DNA of 64,000 nucleotides. Source: Hymenobacter glacieicola. Its GTDB lineage: Bacteria; Bacteroidota; Bacteroidia; Cytophagales; Hymenobacteraceae. The stretch lies in contig NZ_BMGS01000005.1 in the NCBI RefSeq assembly GCF_014640315.1, forward strand, positions 62,001 through 126,000. Direction: 5' to 3'. The notes under the pieces are model-generated. The model had not been told where the DNA came from, searched no databases, and saw nothing but the letters and a program-made list of their open reading frames with translations. Both the position numbers and the translations under genes were made by a program. This document shows, in pieces, positions 1 through 9,341 of this stretch (positions are counted from its first letter, which is position 1; every line of letters starts with the position of its first letter).

Positions 1-62
1 AACTCTGGAAGTGCATGTAACAGGAGGTGTCTCCCGAAAGCTTTTGTTTTGGCCTTGATTGT

Positions 63-2105
63 ATGAACGTTACGAAGTTACTGTTGTCGCTGGGGTTGGT
101 AGTCGGGATGAATACATGGGCGAAGGCGCAACACGCCGTGTGGGCAGCAAAAATTGTAGCCGTTTCGTCGCAGAAAACGGAAGGCAAGGAGCCGTTCTCG
201 CCGGAAAAAGTACTGGGCGAGCCGAACGCTACCCCGTTAGGCCAAGCCAGTAACGAGGCCTGGATTCCGAAAAAGGAAAGCAACAACGAATTTATTGAAG
301 TGCGCTTTGGCAAGTCATTGGTAGCCAAGCAGGTGACGGTAGTAGAAAACTTCAATCCGGGCTCAGTTTCTAAAATTGAGCTGGTAGACACCCGCGGGGC
401 CAAGCACCAGGTGTATACCAACGACAGCCCCGGACCCGTGCCCGAGCAGTTCCGCTCCTTGCAGGTCACTTTTTCGCCGGGTACGTACCGCACCATTGGG
501 GTAGTGGTAACCATGAACACTAAAGCCGTCAACGGCGTCAACCAGATTGATGCCATCGGCATTGCCGACGTGGCGGAGTCGATGGTGAAAAAGGAGTTCA
601 AGAACGAGCAGCCTGGCGTGACTTTCGACTCGGCCATGGTAAACCTGGGACCCAACGTCAACTCCAAGTACGTTGATACCCACCCGGTTATCTCGCCCGA
701 TGGCCGCACCCTGTTCTTTGCCCGCCAGGAAAGCCCCCAGAATGTGGGCGGCGCCAAAGACGTGCAGGACGTGTGGTACAGCAACCTGAGCAACCCCCAG
801 AAGAAAACCTGGAACCAAGCCAAGAACATCGGCAGCCCCATCAACACCACCGGCCCCAACGGGCTGGCCTCGGTATCGTCGGATGGTAATACGGCCGTGC
901 TGATCAATGTGTACAACCCCGACGGCTCCCTGGACCCCAAGGGCCTGAGCCTTGCCCGGCGCACCAAAACTGGCTGGAGCCAGCCCATCAAGATTGAAAT
1001 CGAGGATTTCTACAACAACGACGAGGAAAACGTGGATTACTACCTCGCTACCTCGGGTAAGGTGCTGCTCATGGCCGTGGACCGCCGCGACGGGCAGGGC
1101 GAGCAGGACATCTTCGTGAGCTTTATGAAGGCCGACGGCAAAACCTGGAGCAAGCCCAAAAACCTCGGGGCCAACATCAACACCAAAAAGCCCGAGTTTG
1201 CCCCCTTCCTGGCCGCCGACGGCAAAACGCTCTACTTTGCCTCGGAAGGCCACGGCGGCTACGGCAAGAGTGACGTATTCTACGCCAAGCGCCTCGACGA
1301 CAGCTGGACCAACTGGACCAAGCCCCGCAACCTGGGCGCCAGCGTAAACTCTCCCGATTTTGACGCCTACTATACCGTGTCGGCGGCGGGTGAGGATGCC
1401 TACCTCGTGTCGGCGCGCAATGGTATTGGCGGCTCCAAGGACATCTTCCGCATCAGCCTGACGCCTACCTTCCGCCCGGAGGTCGTAACCCTGGTGCGCG
1501 GCAAAGTGCTCGACGCGGCTTCCAAGAAGCCGGTGGCCGCTACCATTCGCTACGAAAACCTGCTGACCGGCGAGGAAATCGGGGTGGCCGAAACCAGTCC
1601 CATCGACGGCTCCTACACCATTGTACTGCCCTCGGGTGCCCACTACGGCTACCGGGCTGAGGCCAAGGACTACCTGGCCGAATCGGACAACCTGGACGTG
1701 ACGGACCGGCAGAAGTACTCGGAGGTAAACCAGGATTTGTTTCTGGTGCCTTTTGCCGTGGGCCAGAGCATTAAGCTGAACAACATCTTTTTCGCCCAGA
1801 GCAAATACTATCTGCGCGAAAACTCCTACCCCGAGCTGCTACGCCTGGTGCGCATCCTGAAAGACTACCCGCAGGTAGAAATCAAGCTGGAAGGCCACAC
1901 CGACAACCAGGGCGACCCGCAGCTGAACGTAAAGCTCAGCCAGGACCGCGTAAACGAGGTAAAGAAGTACCTAGTTAGTAAAGGCATCAGCGGCAACCGC
2001 ATCACCACGGAAGGCTTCGGCGGCGGCAAGCCCATTGCCAGCAACGACCAGGAGGAAACCCGCAAGCTCAACCGCCGCGTAGAGTTCCGCATTACAAAGA
2101 AGTAG
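63..2105 (+). CDS. OmpA-family outer membrane protein with PD40 repeats
   Basis: 680 residues from the ATG at 63; the reading frame extends to a GTG at 27, but only the ATG gives a clean signal peptide (MNVTKLLLSLGLVVGMNTWAKAQ). Residues about 195-480 hold WD40-like PD40 beta-propeller repeats (repeated SPDGRTLFF, AADGKTLYF and similar). A carboxypeptidase-like or CNA-B type beta domain follows at about 485-575. The C-terminus is an OmpA/MotB peptidoglycan-binding domain (EGHTDNQGD, LSQDRVNEVKKYL, NRRVEFRI). Known role of the architecture: an envelope protein that non-covalently tethers the outer membrane to peptidoglycan; in Bacteroidota similar proteins (PorE-like) take part in gliding or type IX secretion. 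No other such genes lie nearby, so a specific role is not assigned. It converges on floA across a double hairpin. Confidence 0.9.
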   Translation: MNVTKLLLSLGLVVGMNTWAKAQHAVWAAKIVAVSSQKTEGKEPFSPEKVLGEPNATPLGQASNEAWIPKKESNNEFIEVRFGKSLVAKQVTVVENFNPGSVSKIELVDTRGAKHQVYTNDSPGPVPEQFRSLQVTFSPGTYRTIGVVVTMNTKAVNGVNQIDAIGIADVAESMVKKEFKNEQPGVTFDSAMVNLGPNVNSKYVDTHPVISPDGRTLFFARQESPQNVGGAKDVQDVWYSNLSNPQKKTWNQAKNIGSPINTTGPNGLASVSSDGNTAVLINVYNPDGSLDPKGLSLARRTKTGWSQPIKIEIEDFYNNDEENVDYYLATSGKVLLMAVDRRDGQGEQDIFVSFMKADGKTWSKPKNLGANINTKKPEFAPFLAADGKTLYFASEGHGGYGKSDVFYAKRLDDSWTNWTKPRNLGASVNSPDFDAYYTVSAAGEDAYLVSARNGIGGSKDIFRISLTPTFRPEVVTLVRGKVLDAASKKPVAATIRYENLLTGEEIGVAETSPIDGSYTIVLPSGAHYGYRAEAKDYLAESDNLDVTDRQKYSEVNQDLFLVPFAVGQSIKLNNIFFAQSKYYLRENSYPELLRLVRILKDYPQVEIKLEGHTDNQGDPQLNVKLSQDRVNEVKKYLVSKGISGNRITTEGFGGGKPIASNDQEETRKLNRRVEFRITKK

Positions 2106-2257
2106 TGTGAGAAATGTGGTGAATGTGAGGATGGGGGTAAGGTGGGCAATGGAGCAGCTTACGCCTGCCTATAATTGCTAAAAACAGCAGGGCCGGTTTC
2201 AAGCTGAAACCGGCCCTGCTGTTTTACTTCATTTTCACATTCACCACATTTCTCACA
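2106..2257. repeat. Nested inverted repeat: 23-bp outer arms around a 21-bp terminator stem
   Basis: The outer arms 2106-2128 and 2235-2257 are perfect reverse complements (23 bp). They begin directly after the stop codon of the OmpA-family gene and end five bases before the stop codon of floA. Inside lies a second perfect stem, 2181-2201 with 2205-2225, GC-rich with A/T ends, which looks like a bidirectional intrinsic terminator for the convergent genes. Confidence 0.85.
2181..2225. terminator. Bidirectional intrinsic terminator between ompA-like gene and floA
   Basis: A perfect 21-bp stem with a 3-base loop, flanked by A runs on the left and T runs on the right, so it can terminate transcription from either side. 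It lies between two convergent genes. Confidence 0.85.
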
Positions 2258-2261
2258 TTCC

Positions 2262-3263
2262 TCAAGAAAGCCGTCCTTCGTCGCGGCCGGGCTTGGTGCT
2301 GCTGCTCTGGCCGCCGGGGTTAGCAATGGAGTCGCGCATGTCGGTGTCGGACTGCATGTTGCGCATGCGGTAGTAGTCCATCACGCCCAGGTTGCCAGAG
2401 CGGAAGGCTTCGGCAATGGCTTTGGGAATCTCGGCTTCGGCTTCCACTACCCTCGACTTGGCTTCCTGCGTTTTAGCGCGGTTTTCCTGTTCCATGGCCA
2501 CGGCCATAGCGCGGCGCTCCTCGGCGCGGGCTTCGGCCACGCGCAGGTCGGCGGAAGCTTGGTCGGTTTGCAGTTTGGCCCCGATGTTTTCCCCAATGTC
2601 CACGTCGGCAATATCAATGGAGAGGATTTCGAAGGCCGTGCCGGCATCCAGGCCCTTGCTGAGCACCAGCTTGGAAATTTTGTCGGGGTTTTCGAGCACT
2701 TCCTTGTGAGAGCGGGACGAGCCGATGCTGGTCACGATGCCCTCACCCACCCGGGCCAGAATGGTTTCCTCCCCGGCCCCGCCCACGAGCTGGGCAATGT
2801 TGGCGCGCACCGTAATGCGGGCTTTAGCAATCAGCTGAATACCATCCTGAGCCACGGCGGCCACGTTGGGCGTGTTAATTACCTTGGGGTTTACGGAGGT
2901 AGTCACGGCCTCGAATACGTCGCGCCCCGCAAGGTCAATGGCCGTAGCCTGCTTGAAGCTGAGCGGGATGTTGGCCTTGTCGGCGGAAATCAGGGCTTTA
3001 ATGACACTGGGAATGTTGCCCCCGGCCAGGTAGTGGGTTTCCAGGTCGTTGGCCGTTAGCTCCAGGCCCGCTTTGGTAGAAGTAATCAGGGAGTTGACGA
3101 TGAGAGAGGGCGGCACCTTGCGCACCCGCATAAACGCCAGCTGAAACAGGCTCACCCGCACCCCCGAAAACAGCGCCGTAATCCAGAGGCTGATGGGGAA
3201 GAAGTACAGAAACACCAGCAGCACAATGCCGCCGACAATAATCGGGAAGAAGGGGAAGTCCAT
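2262..3263 (-). CDS. floA: Flotillin-like protein FloA
   Basis: 333 residues from the ATG at 3263; an upstream in-frame start at 3287 would add MILTPASR before the conserved MDFPFF. There is one N-terminal membrane hairpin ([20 protein letters not shown]), then the UPF0365/SPFH core ([20 protein letters not shown]) and a coiled-coil Ala/Glu-rich region ([18 protein letters not shown]). Known role: organises ordered membrane microdomains and supports membrane protein activity. floA usually follows an nfeD gene on the same strand. Here nfeD is at 4642-5109 on the same strand, but a foreign-looking gene of opposite orientation lies between them. Confidence 0.95.
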   Translation of the reverse strand: MDFPFFPIIVGGIVLLVFLYFFPISLWITALFSGVRVSLFQLAFMRVRKVPPSLIVNSLITSTKAGLELTANDLETHYLAGGNIPSVIKALISADKANIPLSFKQATAIDLAGRDVFEAVTTSVNPKVINTPNVAAVAQDGIQLIAKARITVRANIAQLVGGAGEETILARVGEGIVTSIGSSRSHKEVLENPDKISKLVLSKGLDAGTAFEILSIDIADVDIGENIGAKLQTDQASADLRVAEARAEERRAMAVAMEQENRAKTQEAKSRVVEAEAEIPKAIAEAFRSGNLGVMDYYRMRNMQSDTDMRDSIANPGGQSSSTKPGRDEGRLS

Positions 3264-3398
3264 GCGGCTGGCTGGTGTTAAAATCAATGTGAATTAGAGT
3301 GTTAACTAACAACTTAAAAGTGAGATTTAGGTGAATCATCTTCCGTACTGTATAAGTGGGCCCTTAATCACATATTTTAGTCGAAAAATATTGTCATT

Positions 3399-4634
3399 AT
3401 GCGTTTCAATTATCTTGTATTATACCTGCTGTTAACTCTATTCAACAGTGGAGACCTTCAAGCACAAACAGGGAAACTTCTCGAAATAGGACGCGTGGAT
3501 ACGCTTACTTCCCGAATATTGGGAGAAACGCGGGAGTTATGGATTTATGTGCCGCCAGGATTGGAGCCAAGTTATGCCCCCCGAAAGTACCCAGTGCTGT
3601 ATTTGCTTGATGCAGAGATGCATTTCACTGCAGTAGTAGGGTTGGTGCAGCAGTTGAGTATGGTAAATGGCAATGATCTGTGCCCACCAATGATCGTAGT
3701 TGGCATACCCAATACCTATAAAACCCGCACCCGCGACTTGACGCCGACGACCTCTAGACAAACTTATAATGGGCAAATAGACCGGATGCCGGTAAGCTCC
3801 GGTGGAGGCACGCAATTTCTTGAATTTCTGCAGCAGGAGGTTATTCCGCACGTAGAGGGCCATTATCCTGCGTTACATTACCGGCTGCTGGTAGGGCATT
3901 CATTTGGGGGACTAACTGTGTTAAATGCTATGGCCACAAAACCCAACCTGTTTCAAGCAAATGTTGCGTTGGACCCGAGCACTTGGTGGGATAAGAATAT
4001 TATAGTCAATAAGCTAGGGGTTGCTTTAAAGCAGCCAACTCCCGGGCGCAAGCTGTATGTGGCCTTGGCTAATACGCTGCCCGCAGGACGAGATACGGTG
4101 CGCCTTCGACAGGATACCAGCCGGGTAATGGGGGCTATGCGAGCCAACTTTCTATTAGTCGATAAGCTCCGCCAAGCCAATGCCCCGGGCCTGCAATGGC
4201 AGTGGAAGTACTACCCAGCCGAAACCCATGGCTCTTTGCCCTTGCTAGCAACTCATGATGCATTACGTCTGCTGTTTAAGCATCCACCGCAACCACTGCC
4301 TATTTCGCTAACAGACGGCAGTTTTACATTGGATGCTGTTCGAAAATACTACAGCGAGTTGTCAGTTCTGTATGGCTACCGAGTGTTGCCCCCTGAGGAC
4401 ATGATAAATATGTACGCGTGGGGCTACTTACAAAGCCAACAGCTAAAAAAGGCTGGTGAGTTTTTTAGGCTCAACGCGGCTAACTACCCAGAAAGCTTCA
4501 ATGCGCAAGCTACACTTGGCAACTATTTCGTGCAGGTGGGCGAAAAGAACTCCGCTATCCTTCTTCTAGAACAAGCGTTAAAAATTCAGGACGATCCAAA
4601 AACGCGGCGGCAGCTAGAGCAGCTAAAAAAATAG
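3399..4634 (+). CDS. Alpha/beta-hydrolase esterase (EstD/Fes-like) with C-terminal TPR
   Basis: 411 residues with a signal peptide (ends near LQAQ). Residues about 30-290 match the putative esterase family of alpha/beta hydrolases (COG2819, IroE/Fes-like): YPVLYLLDAEMHF, the nucleophile elbow GHSFGG, and a likely acid-base His in AETHGS. The last 60 residues resemble a TPR unit (AQATLGNYFVQVGEKNSAILLLEQAL), a common tail in Bacteroidota versions. Substrate unknown; family members hydrolyse acyl esters, including siderophore esters. The gene is visibly richer in A+T than its neighbours (27 of 60 bases are G/C in 3961-4020, against 42 of 60 in 2521-2580). It sits between nfeD and floA on the opposite strand, ending 8 bases from the nfeD stop, which suggests a later insertion. 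Confidence 0.85.
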   Translation: MRFNYLVLYLLLTLFNSGDLQAQTGKLLEIGRVDTLTSRILGETRELWIYVPPGLEPSYAPRKYPVLYLLDAEMHFTAVVGLVQQLSMVNGNDLCPPMIVVGIPNTYKTRTRDLTPTTSRQTYNGQIDRMPVSSGGGTQFLEFLQQEVIPHVEGHYPALHYRLLVGHSFGGLTVLNAMATKPNLFQANVALDPSTWWDKNIIVNKLGVALKQPTPGRKLYVALANTLPAGRDTVRLRQDTSRVMGAMRANFLLVDKLRQANAPGLQWQWKYYPAETHGSLPLLATHDALRLLFKHPPQPLPISLTDGSFTLDAVRKYYSELSVLYGYRVLPPEDMINMYAWGYLQSQQLKKAGEFFRLNAANYPESFNAQATLGNYFVQVGEKNSAILLLEQALKIQDDPKTRRQLEQLKK

Positions 4635-4641
4635 CCGCCGC

Positions 4642-5109
4642 TCAGGCTATGCCTTCTACTACAATGCGGTTGTGCTCAATCCCTAGCACGCGCACCTGGG
4701 TACCGGCGGGCACAAACTCGCCGCGGGTAGTTACTTCGCGCCGGTCGTCGTCGAAGAGCACGGTGCCCGCCGGGCGCAGGGCCGAGAGGGCGCGGCCGGT
4801 GGTGCCGGGCTGTACATCGGGGTGGCGCGCATCGTGCACGCGGGCGTGGTTGACGTTGGTTAGGGCTACCCGGTTGATGGCCCGGGGCCGCAGCCCCAGA
4901 TACACCAGCACCCCGATAGCCACCGTGGAGCTACCCAGCAGAATGTGGCCGGTAGGGGCGCCCAAGTCGCGGTAGCTAAACCAGATGCCCGCCGCCAGCA
5001 GGCCAAACCCCACCAGCCCCACCACGGTAGTCCCCGGAATGAAAATCACTTCGGCCACCAGAAACAGCAGGCCAAATACAAGCAGCAGCGCAATCGTGAG
5101 CCAGTCCAT
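4642..5109 (-). CDS. NfeD-family membrane protein (short form)
   Basis: 155 residues from the ATG at 5109 (MDWLTIALLL); a TTG at 5127 is a less likely start. Two or three N-terminal membrane helices (LLVFGLLFLVAEVIFIPGTTVVGLVGFGLLAAGIW is split by the conserved IPGTTVVG turn), a further helix near ILLGSSTVAIGVLVYLGL, and a C-terminal OB-fold domain with G-x-A...LRPAGTVLFDD and GTQVRVLGIE...VVE, as in NfeD proteins. Known role: partner of flotillin and stomatin proteins in membrane microdomains. floA lies downstream on the same strand but is separated by the inserted esterase gene. Confidence 0.88.
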   Translation of the reverse strand: MDWLTIALLLVFGLLFLVAEVIFIPGTTVVGLVGFGLLAAGIWFSYRDLGAPTGHILLGSSTVAIGVLVYLGLRPRAINRVALTNVNHARVHDARHPDVQPGTTGRALSALRPAGTVLFDDDRREVTTRGEFVPAGTQVRVLGIEHNRIVVEGIA

Positions 5110-5231
5110 AGCGGTAAGGGTTTGCAAGGGGGTTAGTTAAGAAAAGATACGCAGAAGCTACCGCAGTGGCGCGGGAAGTTTCGGCGCCGGGCGGTGGCAA
5201 CCCCACATTGGTTGGCGCGTTAGCAGAAGCT

Positions 5232-5750
5232 ATGAGCCGTGCATTTACCAAGGAAGATGATTCGCTGGAAGCCCCCATTATTCCGCCCCGCCCCGCCCTG
5301 CCCCCGGGTACGCCCAACTACGTTACCCCGGAAGGCCTGGAGTTGCTACGTCAGGAGCTGACAACCCTGGAAGCCGAGCGCACCTTGGCCGAGGCCAACC
5401 GGGAAAACGAGGCCGACCGCACCCGCCGCCTCACCGTGCTCAATGGCCAGCTCAGCGCCCTGAACGCCCGCCTGGCCAGCGCCAAAGTGGTCGACCCGCG
5501 CAGTCAGCCCGCCGGCGAGGTGCGGTTCGGGGCTACCGTTACGTTGCGGCCGGTTGCTGGGGTAGGGGCTGAGCGGCGCTTTACAATTGTGGGGGTAGAT
5601 GAAGCGTCGGTGGCGGCGGGCAAAGTAGCGTTTGTGGCGCCCATTGCCCGCGCCGTGCAAGGCGCCAAGCTGGGCCAGCGGGTGCAGGTACGGCTCGGCC
5701 CCAGGGCGGAGGAACTAGAGGTAGCAGCCATCCGCTACGGCGAAGAGTAG
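5232..5750 (+). CDS. GreA/GreB-family transcription elongation factor
   Basis: 172 residues from the ATG at 5232 (MSRAFTKEDD, the usual start of this family). The frame is open from 5166, but those 22 residues have no match to the family. The N-terminal part is a coiled coil (LRQELTTLEAERTLAEANRENEADRTRRL) and the C-terminal part an FKBP-like Gre domain (VRFGATVTLRPVAG...FTIVGVDEA...ISPIARA-like VAPIARAVQGAKLGQRV). Known role: binds the RNA polymerase secondary channel and stimulates cleavage of backtracked transcripts. The acidic tip residues of true GreA are not clearly visible, so it may be a Gre-like modulator rather than GreA itself. It is divergent from nfeD. Confidence 0.85.
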   Translation: MSRAFTKEDDSLEAPIIPPRPALPPGTPNYVTPEGLELLRQELTTLEAERTLAEANRENEADRTRRLTVLNGQLSALNARLASAKVVDPRSQPAGEVRFGATVTLRPVAGVGAERRFTIVGVDEASVAAGKVAFVAPIARAVQGAKLGQRVQVRLGPRAEELEVAAIRYGEE

Positions 5751-5804
5751 ACCGGCCAGCTCCGGGGTAGGGAACCCGGCCGCGGCTCCGGCGTACTACC
5801 CCGC

Positions 5805-6050
5805 ATGATGCAACAACGCGAAGTAACCGACTCCCATAATACCACCTGGACCTGCGTGCAAGCTTACGCTGGCGTAGAAACCGCCGCCACGGCCGAAGCC
5901 GTGGAGCGGAGTACCGCCAAGGAAGATGGCGTCACGGTGGTATGCACGCCCAGCGGGGGCGCTCAAACCGTACGCCTGGAGCTAACCTCCAACTGGCAGG
6001 AAAGTCTTTCCGATGAGGAACTGGAGCAGGCCATTGCGGCCGCGCGGTAA
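5805..6050 (+). CDS. Small hypothetical protein
   Basis: 81 residues, starting at 5805 or at the next ATG at 5808. It is hydrophilic with no signal peptide or membrane helix; acidic C-terminus (LSDEELEQAIAAAR). It lies 54 bases after the Gre-like gene on the same strand, so it may be co-transcribed. The codon use resembles the neighbours. Function not recognised. Confidence 0.6.
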   Translation: MMQQREVTDSHNTTWTCVQAYAGVETAATAEAVERSTAKEDGVTVVCTPSGGAQTVRLELTSNWQESLSDEELEQAIAAAR

Positions 6051-6081
6051 AACGGGAATATTCATCAGTAAGTAGTAGCCG

Positions 6082-6186
6082 AAACGCGTTGCGTGTCATT
6101 CCGGGCAGGGCGAGGAATCTGGGGTTACCATGCAACAGCTTACCTTCAGATTCCTCGCCCTGCCCGGAATGACACGCAACGCGTTT
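6082..6186. repeat. Perfect 40-bp inverted repeat (REP-like element)
   Basis: Arms 6082-6121 and 6147-6186 are perfect reverse complements, with a 25-base loop. The arm contains TCATTCCGGGCAGGGCGAGG. It stands in a 266-bp gap between a small ORF and proS. Its size and the related TCATCCTGAGC elements at 6210-6257 and 14385-14480 suggest a dispersed palindromic repeat family rather than a simple terminator. Confidence 0.85.
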
Positions 6187-6209
6187 TGATTTTCAGCTAC
6201 TGCCTAATA

Positions 6210-6257
6210 AAAACGGTTTGTCATCCTGAGCGGGAGCGAAGAATAACAAACCGTTTT
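6210..6257. repeat. Short inverted repeat with TCATCCTGAGCG core
   Basis: Arms 6210-6221 and 6246-6257 (12 bp, perfect) enclose CATCCTGAGCGGGAGCGAAG, which resembles one arm of the element at 14385. It is probably a partial or degenerate copy of the same dispersed repeat. It lies 60 bases before the end of proS and could also act as its terminator. Confidence 0.7.
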
Positions 6258-6316
6258 CTGTTTATTACTACCGGAAGTTAATAGGCATTACTGAGGGTAG
6301 CGCGAGGTACCGGGAG

Positions 6317-7792
6317 CTAGTACGCCCGGGCGAAGTGGGCGCGGCGGGTAGAGGGCTTGCCCGTCACGATGCAGATGCCTTCTTCCTCGGGCTCGGCCAG
6401 GGCCAGGCAGCGGATAGTGGCTTTGGTTTCCTCCTTGATGCGCTCCTCGGTTTCGGAGGTGCCATCGTAGTGGGCCACCACGAAGCCGCCCTTGCCATCG
6501 AGCACTTGCTTGAACTCCTCGTAGCTTTCCACGCGGGTCGTATGCTCCTCGCGGAAGTTGAGGGCCCGGCGGTAGATGTTCTGCTGAATATCCTGTAGCA
6601 GCTGATCCACGCTGTTCACGATGTCAGCCAGGGGGAGGGTCAGCTTCTCCTTGGTGTCGCGGCGAGCCACTTCCAGGGTGCCGGCGTCCAGGTCGCGCAT
6701 GCCCACGGCGATGCGCACGGGCACGCCTTTCAGCTCCCACTCGGCAAACTTAAAGCCCGGGCGCTCGGTGTCCCGGTCGTCTACCTTCACCGAAATACCG
6801 CGCTCAATCAGGCCCATTTGCATGGGGCGGATGCGCTCCATCAGCTCCTCGAGCTGGCCGGTTTTGTAGATGGGCACAATCACCACCTGAATTGGGGCTA
6901 GCTTGGGGGGGAGCACCAGGCCTTCATCATCCGAATGGGCCATCACCAGCGCGCCCATCAGGCGGGTACTCACGCCCCAGCTCGTGCCCCACACGTACTC
7001 CAGACTGCCGGCTTTGTTGGCGAACTGCACGTCAAAAGCCTTGGCGAAGTTCTGCCCCAGGAAGTGGGAGGTGCCCGCCTGCAGGGCTTTGCCATCCTGC
7101 ATCAAGCCCTCAATGCAGTAGGTTTCGATGGCGCCGGCAAACCGCTCATTCTCGGTTTTCACGCCTTTCACCACGGGTAGAGCCAGCCACTCCTCGGCAA
7201 ACTGGGCGTACACTTCCAGCATTTGGCGGGTTTCGGCCAGGGCTTCCTCGGCGGTAGCGTGGGCCGTGTGGCCTTCCTGCCACAGAAACTCAGCGGTGCG
7301 CAGAAACAGGCGAGTGCGCATTTCCCAGCGCACTACGTTGGCCCACTGGTTAATCAGCAGGGGCAAGTCGCGGTAACTCTGAATCCAGTTTTTATAGGTG
7401 CTCCAGATGATGGCCTCCGAGGTCGGGCGCACAATCAGCTCCTCTTCCAGCTTGGCGTTGGGGTCGACGCGCAACTTGCCCGGCTTCTCGGGGTCATTCT
7501 GCAGGCGGTAGTGCGTAACGACGGCGCATTCCTTGGCGAAGCCTTCGGCGTTTTTCTCTTCCGCCTCGAACAAGCTTTTGGGCACGAACAGCGGGAAATA
7601 CGCGTTCTGATGGCCGGTGCGCTTGAACATGTCGTCGAGGGTGCGCTGCATCTTTTCCCAGATGGCGTAGCCGTAGGGCTTAATCACCATGCAGCCCCGC
7701 ACGGAGGAATTCTCGGCCAAACCAGCGCGCTTTACCAACTCGTTGTACCACAGCGAGTAATCTTCACTGCGCTTGGGCAAACTTTTGCTCAT
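6317..7792 (-). CDS. proS: Prolyl-tRNA synthetase, type 3 (archaeal/eukaryote-like)
   Basis: 491 residues. Class II aminoacyl-tRNA synthetase: motif region [48 protein letters not shown] (TxE loop and motif 2 with [24 protein letters not shown] split across it), anticodon-binding domain with [10 protein letters not shown], and the C-terminal domain with [18 protein letters not shown]. The short form without the bacterial editing insertion is the type found in Bacteroidota. Charges tRNA-Pro with proline in the cytoplasm. Divergent from the lipoprotein gene at 7982. Confidence 0.97.
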   Translation of the reverse strand: MSKSLPKRSEDYSLWYNELVKRAGLAENSSVRGCMVIKPYGYAIWEKMQRTLDDMFKRTGHQNAYFPLFVPKSLFEAEEKNAEGFAKECAVVTHYRLQNDPEKPGKLRVDPNAKLEEELIVRPTSEAIIWSTYKNWIQSYRDLPLLINQWANVVRWEMRTRLFLRTAEFLWQEGHTAHATAEEALAETRQMLEVYAQFAEEWLALPVVKGVKTENERFAGAIETYCIEGLMQDGKALQAGTSHFLGQNFAKAFDVQFANKAGSLEYVWGTSWGVSTRLMGALVMAHSDDEGLVLPPKLAPIQVVIVPIYKTGQLEELMERIRPMQMGLIERGISVKVDDRDTERPGFKFAEWELKGVPVRIAVGMRDLDAGTLEVARRDTKEKLTLPLADIVNSVDQLLQDIQQNIYRRALNFREEHTTRVESYEEFKQVLDGKGGFVVAHYDGTSETEERIKEETKATIRCLALAEPEEEGICIVTGKPSTRRAHFARAY

Positions 7793-7981
7793 ATTCAGAG
7801 TATCTTAGAGGTAGTGAAAAAGTTCCTTTTTTTGGTACAAGATTTGTCGCACAAAAAAGGGCACCGTTTCGGGTCCAAATTACGTTATTAAATTCGGAGG
7901 TGAAGGCCCGTTTCTGGTCCTGGCGCCGCCGGGTCATCTTCGCTCTTCATCTTCCGGATCATTCCTTACGCGCAAGCAGCC

Positions 7982-9298
7982 ATGAAAAGATTATTTCCAT
8001 CTGTGTTACCCGCCATGGCCCTGCTTACGCTAGGAAGCTGCGCGGGCACATCGGCCCTCACCTCTACGGAGACGGACGGTGTCTATTATTCTTCCAAGGA
8101 CCGCACTACGGCCGTGCAAACTACTGCCGCCGTGGCCAGCACGGAAGAAACTACCGATACCAGCGGCGACGTAGCCAACCCTGACTACACCGGCGCTAGC
8201 AGTGCCCGGACCAGCGGCAGCTCGGAGTACTACGATGACGACTACTACGCGGCCCGCTTGCGGCGCTTTCATCAGCCCTCGTACCGGGGCTTAGGCCTGG
8301 GCTATTACGATTTCGCTTACACCGACCCCTTCTGGTATGGTGGCCCGGCGTACTCGTTCTACGACCCCTTCTATAGCCCGTACTGGGGCATGGGCTCCTT
8401 TGTAAACATCAACATTGCCTTCGGGCGGCCTTGGTACCGCCCCTGGGGCGGTTACGGCTACAGCCCCTACGACTACTACGGGTATAACCCCTACGGTTAT
8501 GGCTTTGGCCGGCCCTGGGGCGGTTACTACGGAGGCGGCTTCGGCAACTACTATGGCGGTGGATACTATGGTGGCGGCTACGGTGGTGGCGGTTACTTTG
8601 GGGGCAGAGGCTATGACCGGGTGCAACGCTCCGTTGTGACGGGCACCCGCAGCCAGATGAACAGCACCGCGGGCGGCTCCATTGATACTACGCCCCGCCC
8701 CGTAGTGGGCAGCCGTACTCGCGCTGGCATGGCCGAAAATGGGCTGGTAGCGCCCGACGCCGGCACCTCGGCTGGGGTTACGGCTACGCCTGCTGCTTCG
8801 CCTACGGGTGGACGGGGCCGTTACCGGGACGCGCTTCCAGGTGACAGAGCGCAGCCAACGACCCCTGCCCCAAGTGAGGGTCGGGTAGCAGAAGCTACGC
8901 CTGCCACTACTGTGCCGCCCGCGCGCCGGTGGCGCGTTCTAAGCGAAAATAACACGGGGGCAGCCACGGAAGCCGGCACCGAGCCTACCCGCAGCCGTCG
9001 GGTCTGGGATAACACGGCGGGCACGCGCAGCCAGGCCAGCGAGGCCGGTGGAACCGTGGCGCAGCCGCGCCGTGAGCGGGTGTATCAGCAGCCGACCCGT
9101 ACCTACTCGGAGTCTTCGGGCTCTTCTGAGTCGGGCCGGTCATATTCGCAGCCTTCCCGCACGTACTCTGAGCCTTCCCGGTCCTACTCCCAGCCGTCCC
9201 GCAGCTACGATGGCGGCGGCAACAGTGGCGGAAGCAGCGGTACTCGCAGCAGCGGGGGCGGCGGAAGTAGCAGTGGCGGCCGGGGCCGGGGTAACTAA
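7982..9298 (+). CDS. Tyr/Gly-rich lipoprotein with Ser-Tyr-Pro repeats
   Basis: 438 residues. N-terminal lipoprotein signal with lipobox LTLGSCAG (Cys about 20). The middle (about 75-215) is very rich in Tyr, Gly and Pro (YGGGYYGGGYGGGGYFGG); then a Thr/Ala/Pro region, and a C-terminal set of imperfect repeats of the type SYSQPSRTYSEPSR (DNA about 9099-9215), ending in a Gly/Arg tail GGRGRGN. Low complexity, likely disordered and membrane-anchored. Homologues in this group are often labelled vitellogenin-like without functional basis. Function unknown. The tail resembles that of the secreted protein at 56394. Confidence 0.8.
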   Translation: MKRLFPSVLPAMALLTLGSCAGTSALTSTETDGVYYSSKDRTTAVQTTAAVASTEETTDTSGDVANPDYTGASSARTSGSSEYYDDDYYAARLRRFHQPSYRGLGLGYYDFAYTDPFWYGGPAYSFYDPFYSPYWGMGSFVNINIAFGRPWYRPWGGYGYSPYDYYGYNPYGYGFGRPWGGYYGGGFGNYYGGGYYGGGYGGGGYFGGRGYDRVQRSVVTGTRSQMNSTAGGSIDTTPRPVVGSRTRAGMAENGLVAPDAGTSAGVTATPAASPTGGRGRYRDALPGDRAQPTTPAPSEGRVAEATPATTVPPARRWRVLSENNTGAATEAGTEPTRSRRVWDNTAGTRSQASEAGGTVAQPRRERVYQQPTRTYSESSGSSESGRSYSQPSRTYSEPSRSYSQPSRSYDGGGNSGGSSGTRSSGGGGSSSGGRGRGN

Positions 9299-9341
9299 GT
9301 AACCGAACCTCCGGGTAACTCATCCTATATTTTATGTGTAA

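Noticed and set aside
363..1643. 426-codon open frame opposite the OmpA-family gene
   Set aside because: Antisense shadow of a well-supported gene; no domain, Gly/Val/His-rich composition typical of a complementary frame in GC-rich DNA.
9099..9215. Possible repeat array of 20-30 bases
   Set aside because: It encodes SYSQPSR-type protein repeats in frame and varies at third positions, so it is a coding repeat and not a CRISPR or DNA repeat element.
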